Part shown: in pieces, positions 1-6,901 of the stretch
Layout: the number at the start of each line of letters is the position of its first letter
Numbering within the stretch: the stretch's first letter is position 1
The notes under the pieces: model-generated
Seen by the model: the letters and a program-made list of their open reading frames with translations, nothing else
The model's database searches: none
Told to the model about the DNA's origin: nothing
Made by a program: the position numbers and the translations under genes
From: Bacteroidota bacterium
GTDB taxonomy: Bacteria; Bacteroidota; Ignavibacteria; Ignavibacteriales; Ignavibacteriaceae
DNA: 12,097 bases
Direction of reading: 5' to 3'
Assembly: GCA_021793635.1 (NCBI GenBank)
Contig: JAJYSI010000047.1
Span: 1 to 12,097 of the forward strand

Positions 1-727
1 TGCATTTGATGCGTTATCAAATTATTACCCACGGAAAGACCTAGCAATTTTAGAATATCACGTCCATATTCCTGGGCCTGATCCGCTTACTAACCCGCAA
101 TCATTTCTACGTTATAAATATTACGGTGGAAATTTCGGAACCCCTACAGTTTTCTTTGATGGCACGGAAAAGATTACCGGTGGCGGACCTAAATTTTTAT
201 TAAAAAACAGATTCAATGTTTATAATTTAGCAATTACAAAAATGATGAATGAAAAACCTGAATTGCATATTACTGGCAACGCCATAAAAAACGAAAGGCT
301 AATAAATGTAAAATTGGATATTAAAGGTAAACCCGTCCAAAATGCTTCTCTTCATTTGGCGCTAGCTGAAAAATCAATTGACTATTTAGGCGGAAATGGG
401 GTGGATAAACAAATTTATGTTGTTCGCAATCTTATTGGCTCTAGAAATGAAATTGCAGTAATTCTAAAAAATAATTCCGAAAATTATAATGAAGTTTTTG
501 ACCTTAATAAAATTGAACAGGGCTTAACAAATTACCTTAGTGACCCGACAAAAGATCCCTCCTGGCGTCCAAATGTTAGATTTACTGGCTGGCGTGCTAA
601 AACTGACAAAATAGATAGCAATAATCTGTCTGTTGTCGCATGGGTACAGAATAACTCCACAAAAGAAATTCTTCAAGCCTATTATATTGATGTTCCGGCT
701 AAAGCATCAACGCAAAAAACTAATTAA
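1..727 (+). CDS. Thioredoxin-fold exported protein, 5'-truncated by window edge
   Basis: The reading frame is open from base 2, so the gene begins before the window; the ATG at 242 is internal, not the start. About 241 residues are visible. The first 60 look like the second half of a thioredoxin-type fold: a helix after the expected active site (AFDALSNYYPRKDLAILEYHV), then GTPTVFFDG at visible residues 46-54, where TPT supplies the cis-proline loop typical of thioredoxins, followed by a GG-rich turn. This resembles DUF1223/Omp28-like exported thioredoxin proteins. The CxxC-type active site would lie upstream and cannot be seen. The remaining ~170 residues look like a beta-rich C-terminal domain without obvious motifs. 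The following gene encodes a DsbD-alpha-like domain only 23 bases on, so a role in extracytoplasmic thiol-disulfide chemistry is likely. Fold assignment is fairly confident; substrate is unknown. Confidence 0.7.
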   Translation, partial: AFDALSNYYPRKDLAILEYHVHIPGPDPLTNPQSFLRYKYYGGNFGTPTVFFDGTEKITGGGPKFLLKNRFNVYNLAITKMMNEKPELHITGNAIKNERLINVKLDIKGKPVQNASLHLALAEKSIDYLGGNGVDKQIYVVRNLIGSRNEIAVILKNNSENYNEVFDLNKIEQGLTNYLSDPTKDPSWRPNVRFTGWRAKTDKIDSNNLSVVAWVQNNSTKEILQAYYIDVPAKASTQKTN

Positions 728-750
728 TGTATAGGGGAATGGAAATTAAT

Positions 751-1236
751 ATGAAACGAAATATATTTTTGCTGATGTCTATATTGTTTCTCTGTATTTT
801 CATGCAAAATCTATTTTCTCAGGATATTTCTCCTGAGAAAATTGTAGACCTTAAGGTAAAAACCTCACTGACTCGATTGAAAAAGGATGGAATTATTGAT
901 GTATTTCTTGTCATGAAAATCAAGCAAGGTTGGCATATAAATTCAGATAAGCCCTTCGATAGTAATTTATCTCCGACATCAGTTAATTTTCAAGACAACC
1001 ACGAATTCAAAGTTGTGAAAATAACTTATCCGCCGCCGATTCTTAAAAAACTTAGCTTTTCAGAATCAGAACTAGCTCTATTCGAAAATGAAATAACGAT
1101 AAAGGCTGAATTAAAACCAACTAATAAAAAATTCAAGGGAAAGATTAGAATTGAAGGTGAGTTAAATTATCAACCATGTAACAACGAAACATGCTTATTT
1201 CCGGTTTCAAAGCCGTTCAGTTCATTCGCAAAATAG
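751..1236 (+). CDS. Stand-alone DsbD N-terminal-type (disulfide corrector) exported protein
   Basis: A 161-residue exported protein. Starting at 751 gives a canonical signal peptide (MKRN, hydrophobic run to about residue 20, cleavage near LFSQ); the in-frame ATGs at 727 and 739 would only add a charged N-terminus, and AGGGGA at 733-738 precedes 751. The mature part matches the DsbD alpha-domain family (Pfam 'disulfide bond corrector'): GWHINSDKP at 60-68, YPPP at 93-96, and YQPCNNETCLFP near 140-151, whose Cys143 and Cys148 (C-x4-C) would be the redox pair that in DsbD passes electrons to periplasmic partners. The membrane domain and C-terminal thioredoxin domain of full DsbD are absent, so it must be reduced by another protein. 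The preceding thioredoxin-fold gene, probably in the same transcript, is a candidate partner. Family assignment is strong; partner is inferred. Confidence 0.8.
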   Translation: MKRNIFLLMSILFLCIFMQNLFSQDISPEKIVDLKVKTSLTRLKKDGIIDVFLVMKIKQGWHINSDKPFDSNLSPTSVNFQDNHEFKVVKITYPPPILKKLSFSESELALFENEITIKAELKPTNKKFKGKIRIEGELNYQPCNNETCLFPVSKPFSSFAK

Positions 1237-1254
1237 TTCCTTGCTTATAATTAT

Positions 1255-1285
1255 GCCTCTTCGGTAACCGATTCACCGAAGAGGC
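1255..1285. terminator. Bidirectional hairpin terminator between convergent genes
   Basis: A perfect 11-bp stem, GCCTCTTCGGT (1255-1265) with ACCGAAGAGGC (1275-1285), and a 9-base loop. It lies 18 bases after the disulfide-corrector stop and 21 bases beyond the ispH stop, exactly where two convergent transcripts must end. Neither side has a good U-tract, so it may need a factor or act mainly as a 3' stabilising hairpin. Confidence 0.65.
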
Positions 1286-1306
1286 GTTACTAATAAAATT
1301 AAATTG

Positions 1307-2548
1307 CTAACTATTGTTAGTATCTCTAATAATTTCCTCCGTTATAACTTCTTCAATATTCCGGGTATTATTAAAAAAAGAAAGAATTTTTTGAAGAATC
1401 CTATCGACTACTGCATCAGGACAAGAAGCTCCACTTGTTAAGATAATATCAACTGGATTTTTTCTCGGTAGATAATTTATTTTATTAATCTCTTGTTTGG
1501 AATGGAAATTATAATGCTTAATCTCATTAGCTGAGATAATTTTCTCTTCAGAGGAAATAAAATAAGTTTCCAATTTTTCTTCACATAATTCAACAATATG
1601 ACTCGTATTACTGCTATTATATCCCCCCACAACAATTGCGAAATCGGCTTTCTCTTTCAGCAATCCATAGGTTGCTTCTTGATTGTCGTAAGTTGCGTAA
1701 CATAAAGTATCGCGCGTATCTGCGAAATGCTCATTAAGGTTTTCAATTCCATATTTTTTAATCATAGTTTCCCTCAAAAGATTTGCTATAGCTTCTGTTT
1801 CACTAGCAAGCATGGTGGTTTGATTTACTACCCCGATTTTGTTCAATTCATTTTCTATATCAAATTTCTCTGAAAATTTTCCGGCAAATAGTTTATAGAA
1901 ATCATTTTTGTCTCTTTCACCTAAAATAATTGATGAAAGGAGCCCAGCTTCTTTTAAATCTCGTATGATCAAAGCTGGTGAGTTCTGAACGCTATGTGAA
2001 AAAGTCGCGCGTGTTTCTTCATGATTATGTTTGCCATGAATTATAATAGTACAATTTTCATTACCTAATTGCACCGAACGGTTCCATACCTTTTCAACAA
2101 AAGGGCAGGTGGTATTATAGCGGTAAGGATCAATCCCCTTATTTTTAAAAATATTTTGAATCTCAATCGTAGTACCAAATGCAGGAATAATTACAATATC
2201 TTCAGGCTGAAGTTCATTCCAATCAATAAGCTGTCTGCCCGATGTGTCCATAATAAATCGAACACCTCTATTGGTCAGATCAATATTTACTCCTGGATTG
2301 TGAATCATTTCACTCAAAAGAAAAATTCTTTTCTGAGGGTTTTGCTCAAGGGTTTTATATGAAATCTCAATAGCATTTTCAACTCCGTAACAGAAACCAA
2401 AATGACGAGCTATGAAAAATCTAACAGGGCCGAAATCTAATAGTGTTGGGGAGAAATCCTTTTTACGAGGATCGCTCAACTTCCGGAAATCTTTTATCCT
2501 TGAGATAAAAGAACTTTTATAGAACTGGGGGACATCAAATAGTTTCAT
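1307..2548 (-). CDS. ispH: 4-hydroxy-3-methylbut-2-enyl diphosphate reductase (IspH/LytB), long form
   Basis: IspH performs the last step of the MEP isoprenoid pathway, reducing HMBPP to IPP and DMAPP with a [4Fe-4S] cluster in the cytoplasm. The three cluster cysteines are visible: Cys53 (GFCYGVENA), Cys148 (TTCPFVEKVW) and Cys283 (DTLCYATYDNQEA). Substrate-site motifs are present: MIHNP at 81-85, HGKHNHEETRATFSH at 171-185 including the catalytic-type Glu177, NQTTM at 242-246 and SGASCPD at 372-378. At 413 residues it is about 100 longer than the E. coli enzyme, with a ~45-residue N-terminal extension and inserts. The motifs PAFGTT and HGKxxHEETxAT resemble the plant/cyanobacterial class more than E. 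coli. The start at 2548 has no clear SD, but it precedes the extension without another good Met. It appears monocistronic, convergent with the redox genes. Identification is very secure. Confidence 0.96.
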   Translation of the reverse strand: MKLFDVPQFYKSSFISRIKDFRKLSDPRKKDFSPTLLDFGPVRFFIARHFGFCYGVENAIEISYKTLEQNPQKRIFLLSEMIHNPGVNIDLTNRGVRFIMDTSGRQLIDWNELQPEDIVIIPAFGTTIEIQNIFKNKGIDPYRYNTTCPFVEKVWNRSVQLGNENCTIIIHGKHNHEETRATFSHSVQNSPALIIRDLKEAGLLSSIILGERDKNDFYKLFAGKFSEKFDIENELNKIGVVNQTTMLASETEAIANLLRETMIKKYGIENLNEHFADTRDTLCYATYDNQEATYGLLKEKADFAIVVGGYNSSNTSHIVELCEEKLETYFISSEEKIISANEIKHYNFHSKQEINKINYLPRKNPVDIILTSGASCPDAVVDRILQKILSFFNNTRNIEEVITEEIIRDTNNS

Positions 2549-2660
2549 TTAAACAAATTAAAATTGTTACATGTAATTTAGCAATTCTTCTTTCAAACTT
2601 CATGAAATTTGAGTTGATGCCGTCACAAATATATTAAAAAACTCCGATAACGAACTATTA

Positions 2661-2820
2661 AAGTTATACCTAAATTGAGCGATTCTTTCTACAGCGTCTC
2701 TTTTTTACTGTCATTGCGAGCACCCGAATGGTGCGTGGCAATCTCTCTACAATGTATGAGATTGCTTCGGCTTCGCCTCGCAATGACATAAAAATCGCTC
2801 AATTTAGGTTGTAATAACTT
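2661..2820. repeat. 160-bp nested palindromic repeat element (MITE/REP-like)
   Basis: Four nested inverted repeats share one centre. The outermost is aagttat (2661-2667) with ataactt (2814-2820). Inside it are perfect 17-bp arms, acctaaattgagcgatt (2668-2684) and aatcgctcaatttaggt (2793-2809). Next come 12-bp arms tgtcattgcgag (2709-2720) and ctcgcaatgaca (2777-2788), then 8-bp arms gcaatctc (2738-2745) and gagattgc (2758-2765). A small side hairpin, gcacc/ggtgc, lies at 2720-2734. There is no ORF, and no obvious direct repeat flanks it. The inner GTCATTGCGAG...GAGATTGCTTCGGCTTCGCC core resembles a dispersed palindromic repeat that I recall from many bacterial genomes. It lies between ispH (divergent) and a broken GH5 gene and is probably a non-autonomous mobile element or its remnant. 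Confidence 0.8.
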
Positions 2821-2822
2821 CA

Positions 2823-3014
2823 ATGCAAAACATATATGGGCAGGGCTACTTGCATACATCCGGAACCATAATTGTTGACGGAAATAATAATGAAGTTCAT
2901 CTTAAAGGAGTAAACCTTGGCAATTGGCTAGAGCCGGAAGGATATATGTGGCAAACAAATGCAAACTCACCTACGACAATTTATAATTTAGTAGTTAATA
3001 CTGTCGGTCATTAG
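2823..3014 (+). pseudogene. Glycoside hydrolase family 5 fragment (N-terminal part only)
   Basis: Only about 63 codons remain of what should be a GH5 enzyme (cellulase / exo-beta-1,3-glucanase-like, normally 350 or more residues). The residues resemble the start of the catalytic domain: a beta-hairpin (GYLHTSGTIIVDGNNNEV), then LKGVNLGNWLEPEGYMW, the classic first beta-strand of GH5 barrels. No catalytic glutamates are retained. A signal peptide would be expected before QNIYGQG, but upstream in frame there are only five codons (VVITS) before a TAG inside the palindromic repeat, so the 5' end also looks lost. The 3' end stops at a TAG (3012-3014) inside the reading frame of the opposite-strand TolC gene. 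The piece is therefore a non-functional remnant caught between a repeat and a rearrangement junction. GH5 homology is confident; the cause of truncation is inferred. Confidence 0.75.
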
Positions 3015-4143
3015 TACCGCTTCTTCCCTTAAAACGTGTTTCTGAAGAAGTATAATTTTCTTTTGCTGTTTTTATAGACGATTGATAGTTTTTCATATTC
3101 TTCTTTGCAAGTTCAATCTCGCTTAATATAGATAGTCGTTGAGTTTGAAGTGCACGATCAGTTATATTAATCTTTGTTAACGCCTGATTTTGCGTAATCT
3201 CTGCCTGCTGAATCCTACTAGAAATTCCACCCCATGTAAATAGCGGTACACTAAATGTCAGGAATAATGAATAACCTGCATCTTGTTTAATGTTGTTTGG
3301 CTTTACTCCCAAAACCCCTGCGTCTCCCATTATTGATAGCTTGGGGAGTCTTTGCCCTTTTGCAATATTTATATCATAGCTGCTTGCTTTGGCTTCATTT
3401 TGCACTAACTCAAGATCGATCATTTTATTCGAAGCGGAATCTAAAGGAGACGTTGTATCTGAAGGAAATTCCTCATATATATTTAGAGACGCTTCAATTC
3501 GTCTACCTAACAAATTGTTCATATCAAAGGTTAGCTTTTCAATACTTTGCTTTGAAGTCTCAAGTGTAATAAGAAGGTTATTCAAATCAACTTTTGCTTT
3601 TAATACATCGCTTTCGGTTGCAACGCCGCCGGCTTTTAATTGCTCAAGCAATTGAAGATAATTGGTTAATTCTGCTACCCCTTTTCTCTGAGCCTTAAGT
3701 TCATTTTTTGCCGATAATATCTCATAATATATAACTCTAACCAAATATCTTATTTCCGATTTCGTTTGCTCTAAAGTGAGATTTTTCCCCCGAATATTAA
3801 CATTAGCCTGATTTATTTGTGATCTCCTTATACCCCCGTCAAAAATATCATAATTTGCAGTTACCTGAAGTCCGTATTCCCCGCCATTTGTTACAACGGG
3901 ATCATATCCATTTTCAGGCGCGTAGATATAATGACTTGTACCATAAATTGAGGGGAATAAATTTGATCTTACTTCTTTAAGCACAGATTTACTTTTCTGT
4001 ATTTCCTGATTTGCAAGTGTTATATTCTGATTGTTTCTTAACGCTATTTCAATTGCTTTGCTTAAAGATAAACTGTCGCTTTGTGCGTAAGGACTTATTT
4101 GAAATAAAAAAATAAGTAGGCTTAATGAGATAAGTTTTTTCAT
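2995..4143 (-). pseudogene. TolC-family outer-membrane efflux protein, 3'-truncated
   Basis: TolC-type proteins form trimeric outer-membrane/periplasmic channels for RND or ABC exporters. This copy has a signal peptide (MKKLISLSLLIFLFQISPYAQ, residues 1-21), the LSLSKAIEIALRNNQNI start of the first OEP repeat, long heptad-like helices, and VPLFTWGGISSRIQQAE, the hallmark start of the second repeat. It ends after TRFKGRSGTN with the foreign tail DRQY and a stop, where family members normally continue (typically an LExLDAQ-like segment and a last long helix, about 40-60 residues). The 3' loss coincides with the broken GH5 fragment on the other strand. Adaptor and permease genes that often follow a TolC gene would lie on the missing side. 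A protein may still be made, but without its last helix a folded channel is doubtful. It sits downstream of a terminator, so it presumably has its own promoter. Confidence 0.82.
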
Positions 4144-4177
4144 TGGGACTTTACATTTTATTGTCTGTAATTAAAAA

Positions 4178-4216
4178 GCACCACATTCAAAATTAAAGCA
4201 ATTAGGAATGTGGCGC
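4178..4216 (-). terminator. Intrinsic terminator of the PepSY-like gene
   Basis: On the minus-strand RNA, GCGCCACATTC pairs with GAATGTGGTGC (11 bp including one G-U), with a 17-base loop and UUUUU immediately after. It lies 18 bases beyond the stop of the PepSY-like gene and just before the TolC start, so it separates the two transcripts. Confidence 0.75.
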
Positions 4217-4233
4217 AATCTATTTGGATATTT

Positions 4234-4731
4234 CTAATCGGCGCTGTCTGTTTCTTTACCGACTTTTTCCGTTTTTAATAGTTTACCTGCGGCATTTAAT
4301 TTAACTTCATGCTTGCCTGATTTGCTTTCAATTACAAGTTCATAATCAGATACCGCATCGTGTGTGACTTTTTCAGCTTTCTCAATTTTCAATCCTTTAA
4401 ACTTAGCCTCAAGAGTTTTCATAACGCTTCCTGGAATTTGATCAGTAGAAATTGTTTCTTCAATTTCAGTAATTTTCCCTGCAGAAGTAATTAATAAGTC
4501 AATATGCTTGCTGCCTTCCATGCTTTCAATCTCATAAAACTTTTTACCATGCTCGGTTTCAATACTTGTTCCTTTAACTACAGCTTTTGGATAAGCTTTT
4601 TGAAATGTTGTCATTACATTTGCAGGAACATCTTTCTTAGTAATCTTTTTCTCCTGTGCGAAGAGATTGATACCTGCAACTAATATTATTGCAACCACTA
4701 AAGATAGATCAAGAACTTTTGAAGCTCTCAT
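4234..4731 (-). CDS. PepSY-like (DUF2874-type) periplasmic protein
   Basis: A 165-residue exported protein with a signal peptide (hydrophobic residues about 9-24, cleavage near LFAQ). The mature part has two tandem copies of the PepSY-like unit. The first runs from VPANVMTTFQKAYPKAVVKG to LLITSAGKITEIEETI, the second from IPGSVMKTLEAKFKGLKIEK to VKLNAAGKLLKTE. Each is a helix ending in an aromatic/Lys patch followed by a beta-hairpin with a Y/F-E-[IV] strand and an 'xAGK' turn. Such proteins are common in Bacteroidota and are thought to be periplasmic binding or inhibitory modules, but no reaction is known. The start is well fixed by AAGGAG seven bases upstream. Its own terminator and a 139-bp upstream gap indicate a single-gene transcript. 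Family call is confident, role unknown. Confidence 0.82.
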   Translation of the reverse strand: MRASKVLDLSLVVAIILVAGINLFAQEKKITKKDVPANVMTTFQKAYPKAVVKGTSIETEHGKKFYEIESMEGSKHIDLLITSAGKITEIEETISTDQIPGSVMKTLEAKFKGLKIEKAEKVTHDAVSDYELVIESKSGKHEVKLNAAGKLLKTEKVGKETDSAD

Positions 4732-4738
4732 AATATAA

Positions 4739-4744
4739 CTCCTT
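4739..4744 (-). promoter_or_regulatory. Shine-Dalgarno AAGGAG of the PepSY-like gene
   Basis: A consensus AAGGAG ends seven bases before the ATG at 4731. It is the only textbook SD in the window; most other starts here have weak purine runs or none, so this gene may be translated strongly. It fixes the start codon. Confidence 0.8.
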
Positions 4745-4769
4745 AAATTATTATGTTAATTAATGGGTG

Positions 4770-4787
4770 TAATCTAAATATAGATTA
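4770..4787 (-). promoter_or_regulatory. Candidate promoter/operator upstream of the PepSY-like gene
   Basis: Perfect 7-bp arms TAATCTA and TAGATTA are separated by four bases, about 40 bp before the start codon. On the minus strand the region reads TATATTTA, one base off the Bacteroidota -7 pattern TAnnTTTG; no good -33 element is seen. An AT-rich palindrome overlapping a possible -7 box could be an operator, but chance occurrence in such AT-rich DNA is not excluded. Confidence 0.3.
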
Positions 4788-4854
4788 TGAAATGAAGATG
4801 AAAGATTGATTTTATAAGAAAAGCTATTGAAAAGATTTTCCGCTTAAACAGAAT

Positions 4855-4869
4855 ATTGTTAGAAACAAT
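4855..4869 (-). terminator. Weak hairpin after the LysE-family gene
   Basis: ATTGTT and AACAAT form a 6-bp stem with a 3-base loop directly after the stop codon of the LysE-family gene. It is followed on the minus strand by ATTCTGTTT, a poor U-tract. It is a possible end of the receptor-GT9-LysE transcript. Confidence 0.3.
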
Positions 4870-4870
4870 G

Positions 4871-5518
4871 TTACAAATGTATGAGCTTGTGAATTGAACT
4901 AATAAGAAAGTAAAAAGACAATAAAATAAGTACAACACCTAATCCATAATTAACCTTCTTCATCATTTCATTTGAAATTAACTTTTTAGTCAAATGTAAA
5001 ATGTTAGCTAGTGTAAATAAGTACGAGAAAAGTCCCAAACCTCCGGCAATGAGGAAAAGCAGGATTGTGTTCGTTGTAAAGTTTGTAATTAGTCCTAAGC
5101 CTCTAATAAATTTCTCTCCAATTAGCCACCAGATTATCATCATCGGGTTTGTAACTGCAAGTGAGAAACCAATAGCAAGAGATAATTTCTTATTCTTTAA
5201 GCTGGGACTGCTCAACTCATTCATGTTTGCTCTTGAGCCATCCCTAAAAGTAAAATATGCAAGCAGCCATAAAATTAGTGTAGCAACTAGACCAAATACT
5301 GCAACAACTATTTTTTCTTCCAAAAACGGCGCAACTCCAAACATTGCAATAAAGCCATACATAACATCTGAAAAAGCAGAACCAAGTGCTATCATATATG
5401 CAGCACCGCGATGATTATTCAAGGTGCGCTTTGCTATTTCAATTTGTGAGGCCCCAATTGGGATTGCAGACATGAAGCCCATTATATATGCAATTAACAA
5501 AAACCAGAATGTATTCAT
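4871..5518 (-). CDS. LysE-family transporter
   Basis: A 215-residue inner-membrane protein with about six hydrophobic segments (roughly residues 5-22, 40-60, 68-90, 112-135, 150-170, 190-210). Family signatures are present: PIGASQIEIAKRTL near residue 20 (the PxGP-like first-helix motif), GSAFSDVMYG near 46-55, and AVTNPMMIIWW near 121-131. LysE/RhtB proteins export amino acids or related small molecules using the proton gradient; the substrate cannot be told from sequence. The gene starts 36 bases after the GT9 gene, so the two are probably co-transcribed with the upstream receptor. The full length is typical of the family. Confidence 0.85.
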   Translation of the reverse strand: MNTFWFLLIAYIMGFMSAIPIGASQIEIAKRTLNNHRGAAYMIALGSAFSDVMYGFIAMFGVAPFLEEKIVVAVFGLVATLILWLLAYFTFRDGSRANMNELSSPSLKNKKLSLAIGFSLAVTNPMMIIWWLIGEKFIRGLGLITNFTTNTILLFLIAGGLGLFSYLFTLANILHLTKKLISNEMMKKVNYGLGVVLILLSFYFLISSIHKLIHL

Positions 5519-5554
5519 ATTTGATTAGTTCTTAAAATAATATTGTTTTTACTG

Positions 5555-6874
5555 TCACACTAGCGAGTTGCTACTTACGCTGCGGTATTTACTAGCATTC
5601 CCCAAATGATTTGCTGATTCGGAAACTATCTCATCAATATCAAGCGACTCAAAACATCGCACTGTCTTGCAGGTCTTTGCTAGTTTATTTATGCAAGTTA
5701 TATTCCTGCACGGACTTGGAGCAATAAATGCCCGTGACGGTGCGTCTTGGTTTGCTGCCATAAAGCCGTTAGTTTTTGAATCAAATCCATATATACGAGA
5801 TGGCGTTCCTCCGAAAATTGAAAATATTGCTGTCTTATTTCTTAAGCTAGAGCCATCACTGCTTGAATATTTTCTTGCCGCAGCTAAATGCAGAGGACCT
5901 GTATCTCCGGTTATATAAATATCCGATAAATCTATTAGCGCAGTATATGCGTCAAGTTTAAATGTTGAAGGCACTATTACAATTCTTTCTCTGTTTTCAT
6001 TTGGCAAAGATAATAAAAGTTTTTGTTCTATATCCTTTTCCAAGTGACCGGAACCTAGTAAAATTGTACATTCTAATTCAGTAAGCCTTTTTAGCAAATC
6101 AACCTGAACATTGAATGGCAATCTTGTATATCTTGCCGAAGTTTCCGGGTTAAACATTATAACCGGATAATCACCTGAAACACTATTACTTAATAAAAAC
6201 CTGTTTGCCGTTTCGATAGCATCATTTGATAGGTATATACTTGCACCTTCAAAACTATCGTTATTACCTTCTCGTAAATATTCTGGAAATAAATCACTTA
6301 TAAGATGGTATGCGCGGTAAGAAATATTATTTATGGTTTCTGCAAACATTTCATTTCTAACTAATTGTGCAGTTATTAAAGAGTAATTAATTACGCTAAT
6401 TTTCCCATAAATCTTAGCATCTATCATCGGACTATAATTAACAGCAAGATCATACTTTTTGCTCTTAATTATTAGCGATAGCTTGGTTAAGTCATCTTCT
6501 GTTGGATATGGAGCCCCTTCAAATATCGGGAATGAATTTGAAATTTCAGGATTACCGCTAAAGAAATCTGTAGTGGACTTTTTAATTACATAGTCAATTT
6601 CGGCATCTGGAAATATCCTTCTTAAGGCAGTAACCCCGCTAGAACAAATAATTGCATCGCCTATGTTCAAATCAGATACTACAAGTATGCGCTTGAATTC
6701 CTTTACCCTATTAATTTGTCCCGCTGCTAGGTTGTTAAGAAATAATAAAAGTACTTTGTTACCTAGCAAATTCTTGAATACAACATCGAGTATCTTTGCG
6801 CCCGATGACGGTAAAATTTCAGTCACAATACTGGTTAAACGAAAGAAATATTTGTACTGTATTCTCTTATCCAT
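5555..6874 (-). CDS. Glycosyltransferase family 9 (heptosyltransferase-like) protein
   Basis: GT9 enzymes transfer heptose or related sugars from nucleotide donors during LPS core or surface glycan synthesis at the cytoplasmic face of the inner membrane. The N-terminal Rossmann start is clear (RILVVSDLNIGDAIICSSG, residues 62-80, then LRRIFPDAEIDYVI). The C-terminal donor-binding half shows NPETSARYTRLP (242-253), ILLGSGHLEKDIE (271-283) and the signature DIYITGDTGPLHLAAA (318-333). The 439-residue length exceeds the usual ~350 because of a ~60-residue hydrophobic/basic N-terminal extension and a C-terminal tail. A cysteine quartet, Cys389, Cys394, Cys402 and Cys407, lies near the C-terminus. 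The gene starts 27 bases after the TonB receptor stop. Whether the acceptor is LPS or another glycan is unknown. Confidence 0.88.
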   Translation of the reverse strand: MDKRIQYKYFFRLTSIVTEILPSSGAKILDVVFKNLLGNKVLLLFLNNLAAGQINRVKEFKRILVVSDLNIGDAIICSSGVTALRRIFPDAEIDYVIKKSTTDFFSGNPEISNSFPIFEGAPYPTEDDLTKLSLIIKSKKYDLAVNYSPMIDAKIYGKISVINYSLITAQLVRNEMFAETINNISYRAYHLISDLFPEYLREGNNDSFEGASIYLSNDAIETANRFLLSNSVSGDYPVIMFNPETSARYTRLPFNVQVDLLKRLTELECTILLGSGHLEKDIEQKLLLSLPNENRERIVIVPSTFKLDAYTALIDLSDIYITGDTGPLHLAAARKYSSSDGSSLRNKTAIFSIFGGTPSRIYGFDSKTNGFMAANQDAPSRAFIAPSPCRNITCINKLAKTCKTVRCFESLDIDEIVSESANHLGNASKYRSVSSNSLV

Positions 6875-6901
6875 GAACTATCAATCTTTGTCTTGCTGCT
6901 T

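Noticed and set aside
727..750. Start of the disulfide-corrector gene at ATG 727, overlapping the previous stop by one base
   Set aside because: Starting at 751 gives a normal signal peptide and keeps an AGGGGA upstream; the extra residues MYRGMEIN would weaken the leader.
2661..2820. CRISPR-like or tRNA-like interpretation of the palindromic region
   Set aside because: There are no direct repeats with spacers and no cloverleaf or anticodon arm; the structure is nested inverted repeats only.
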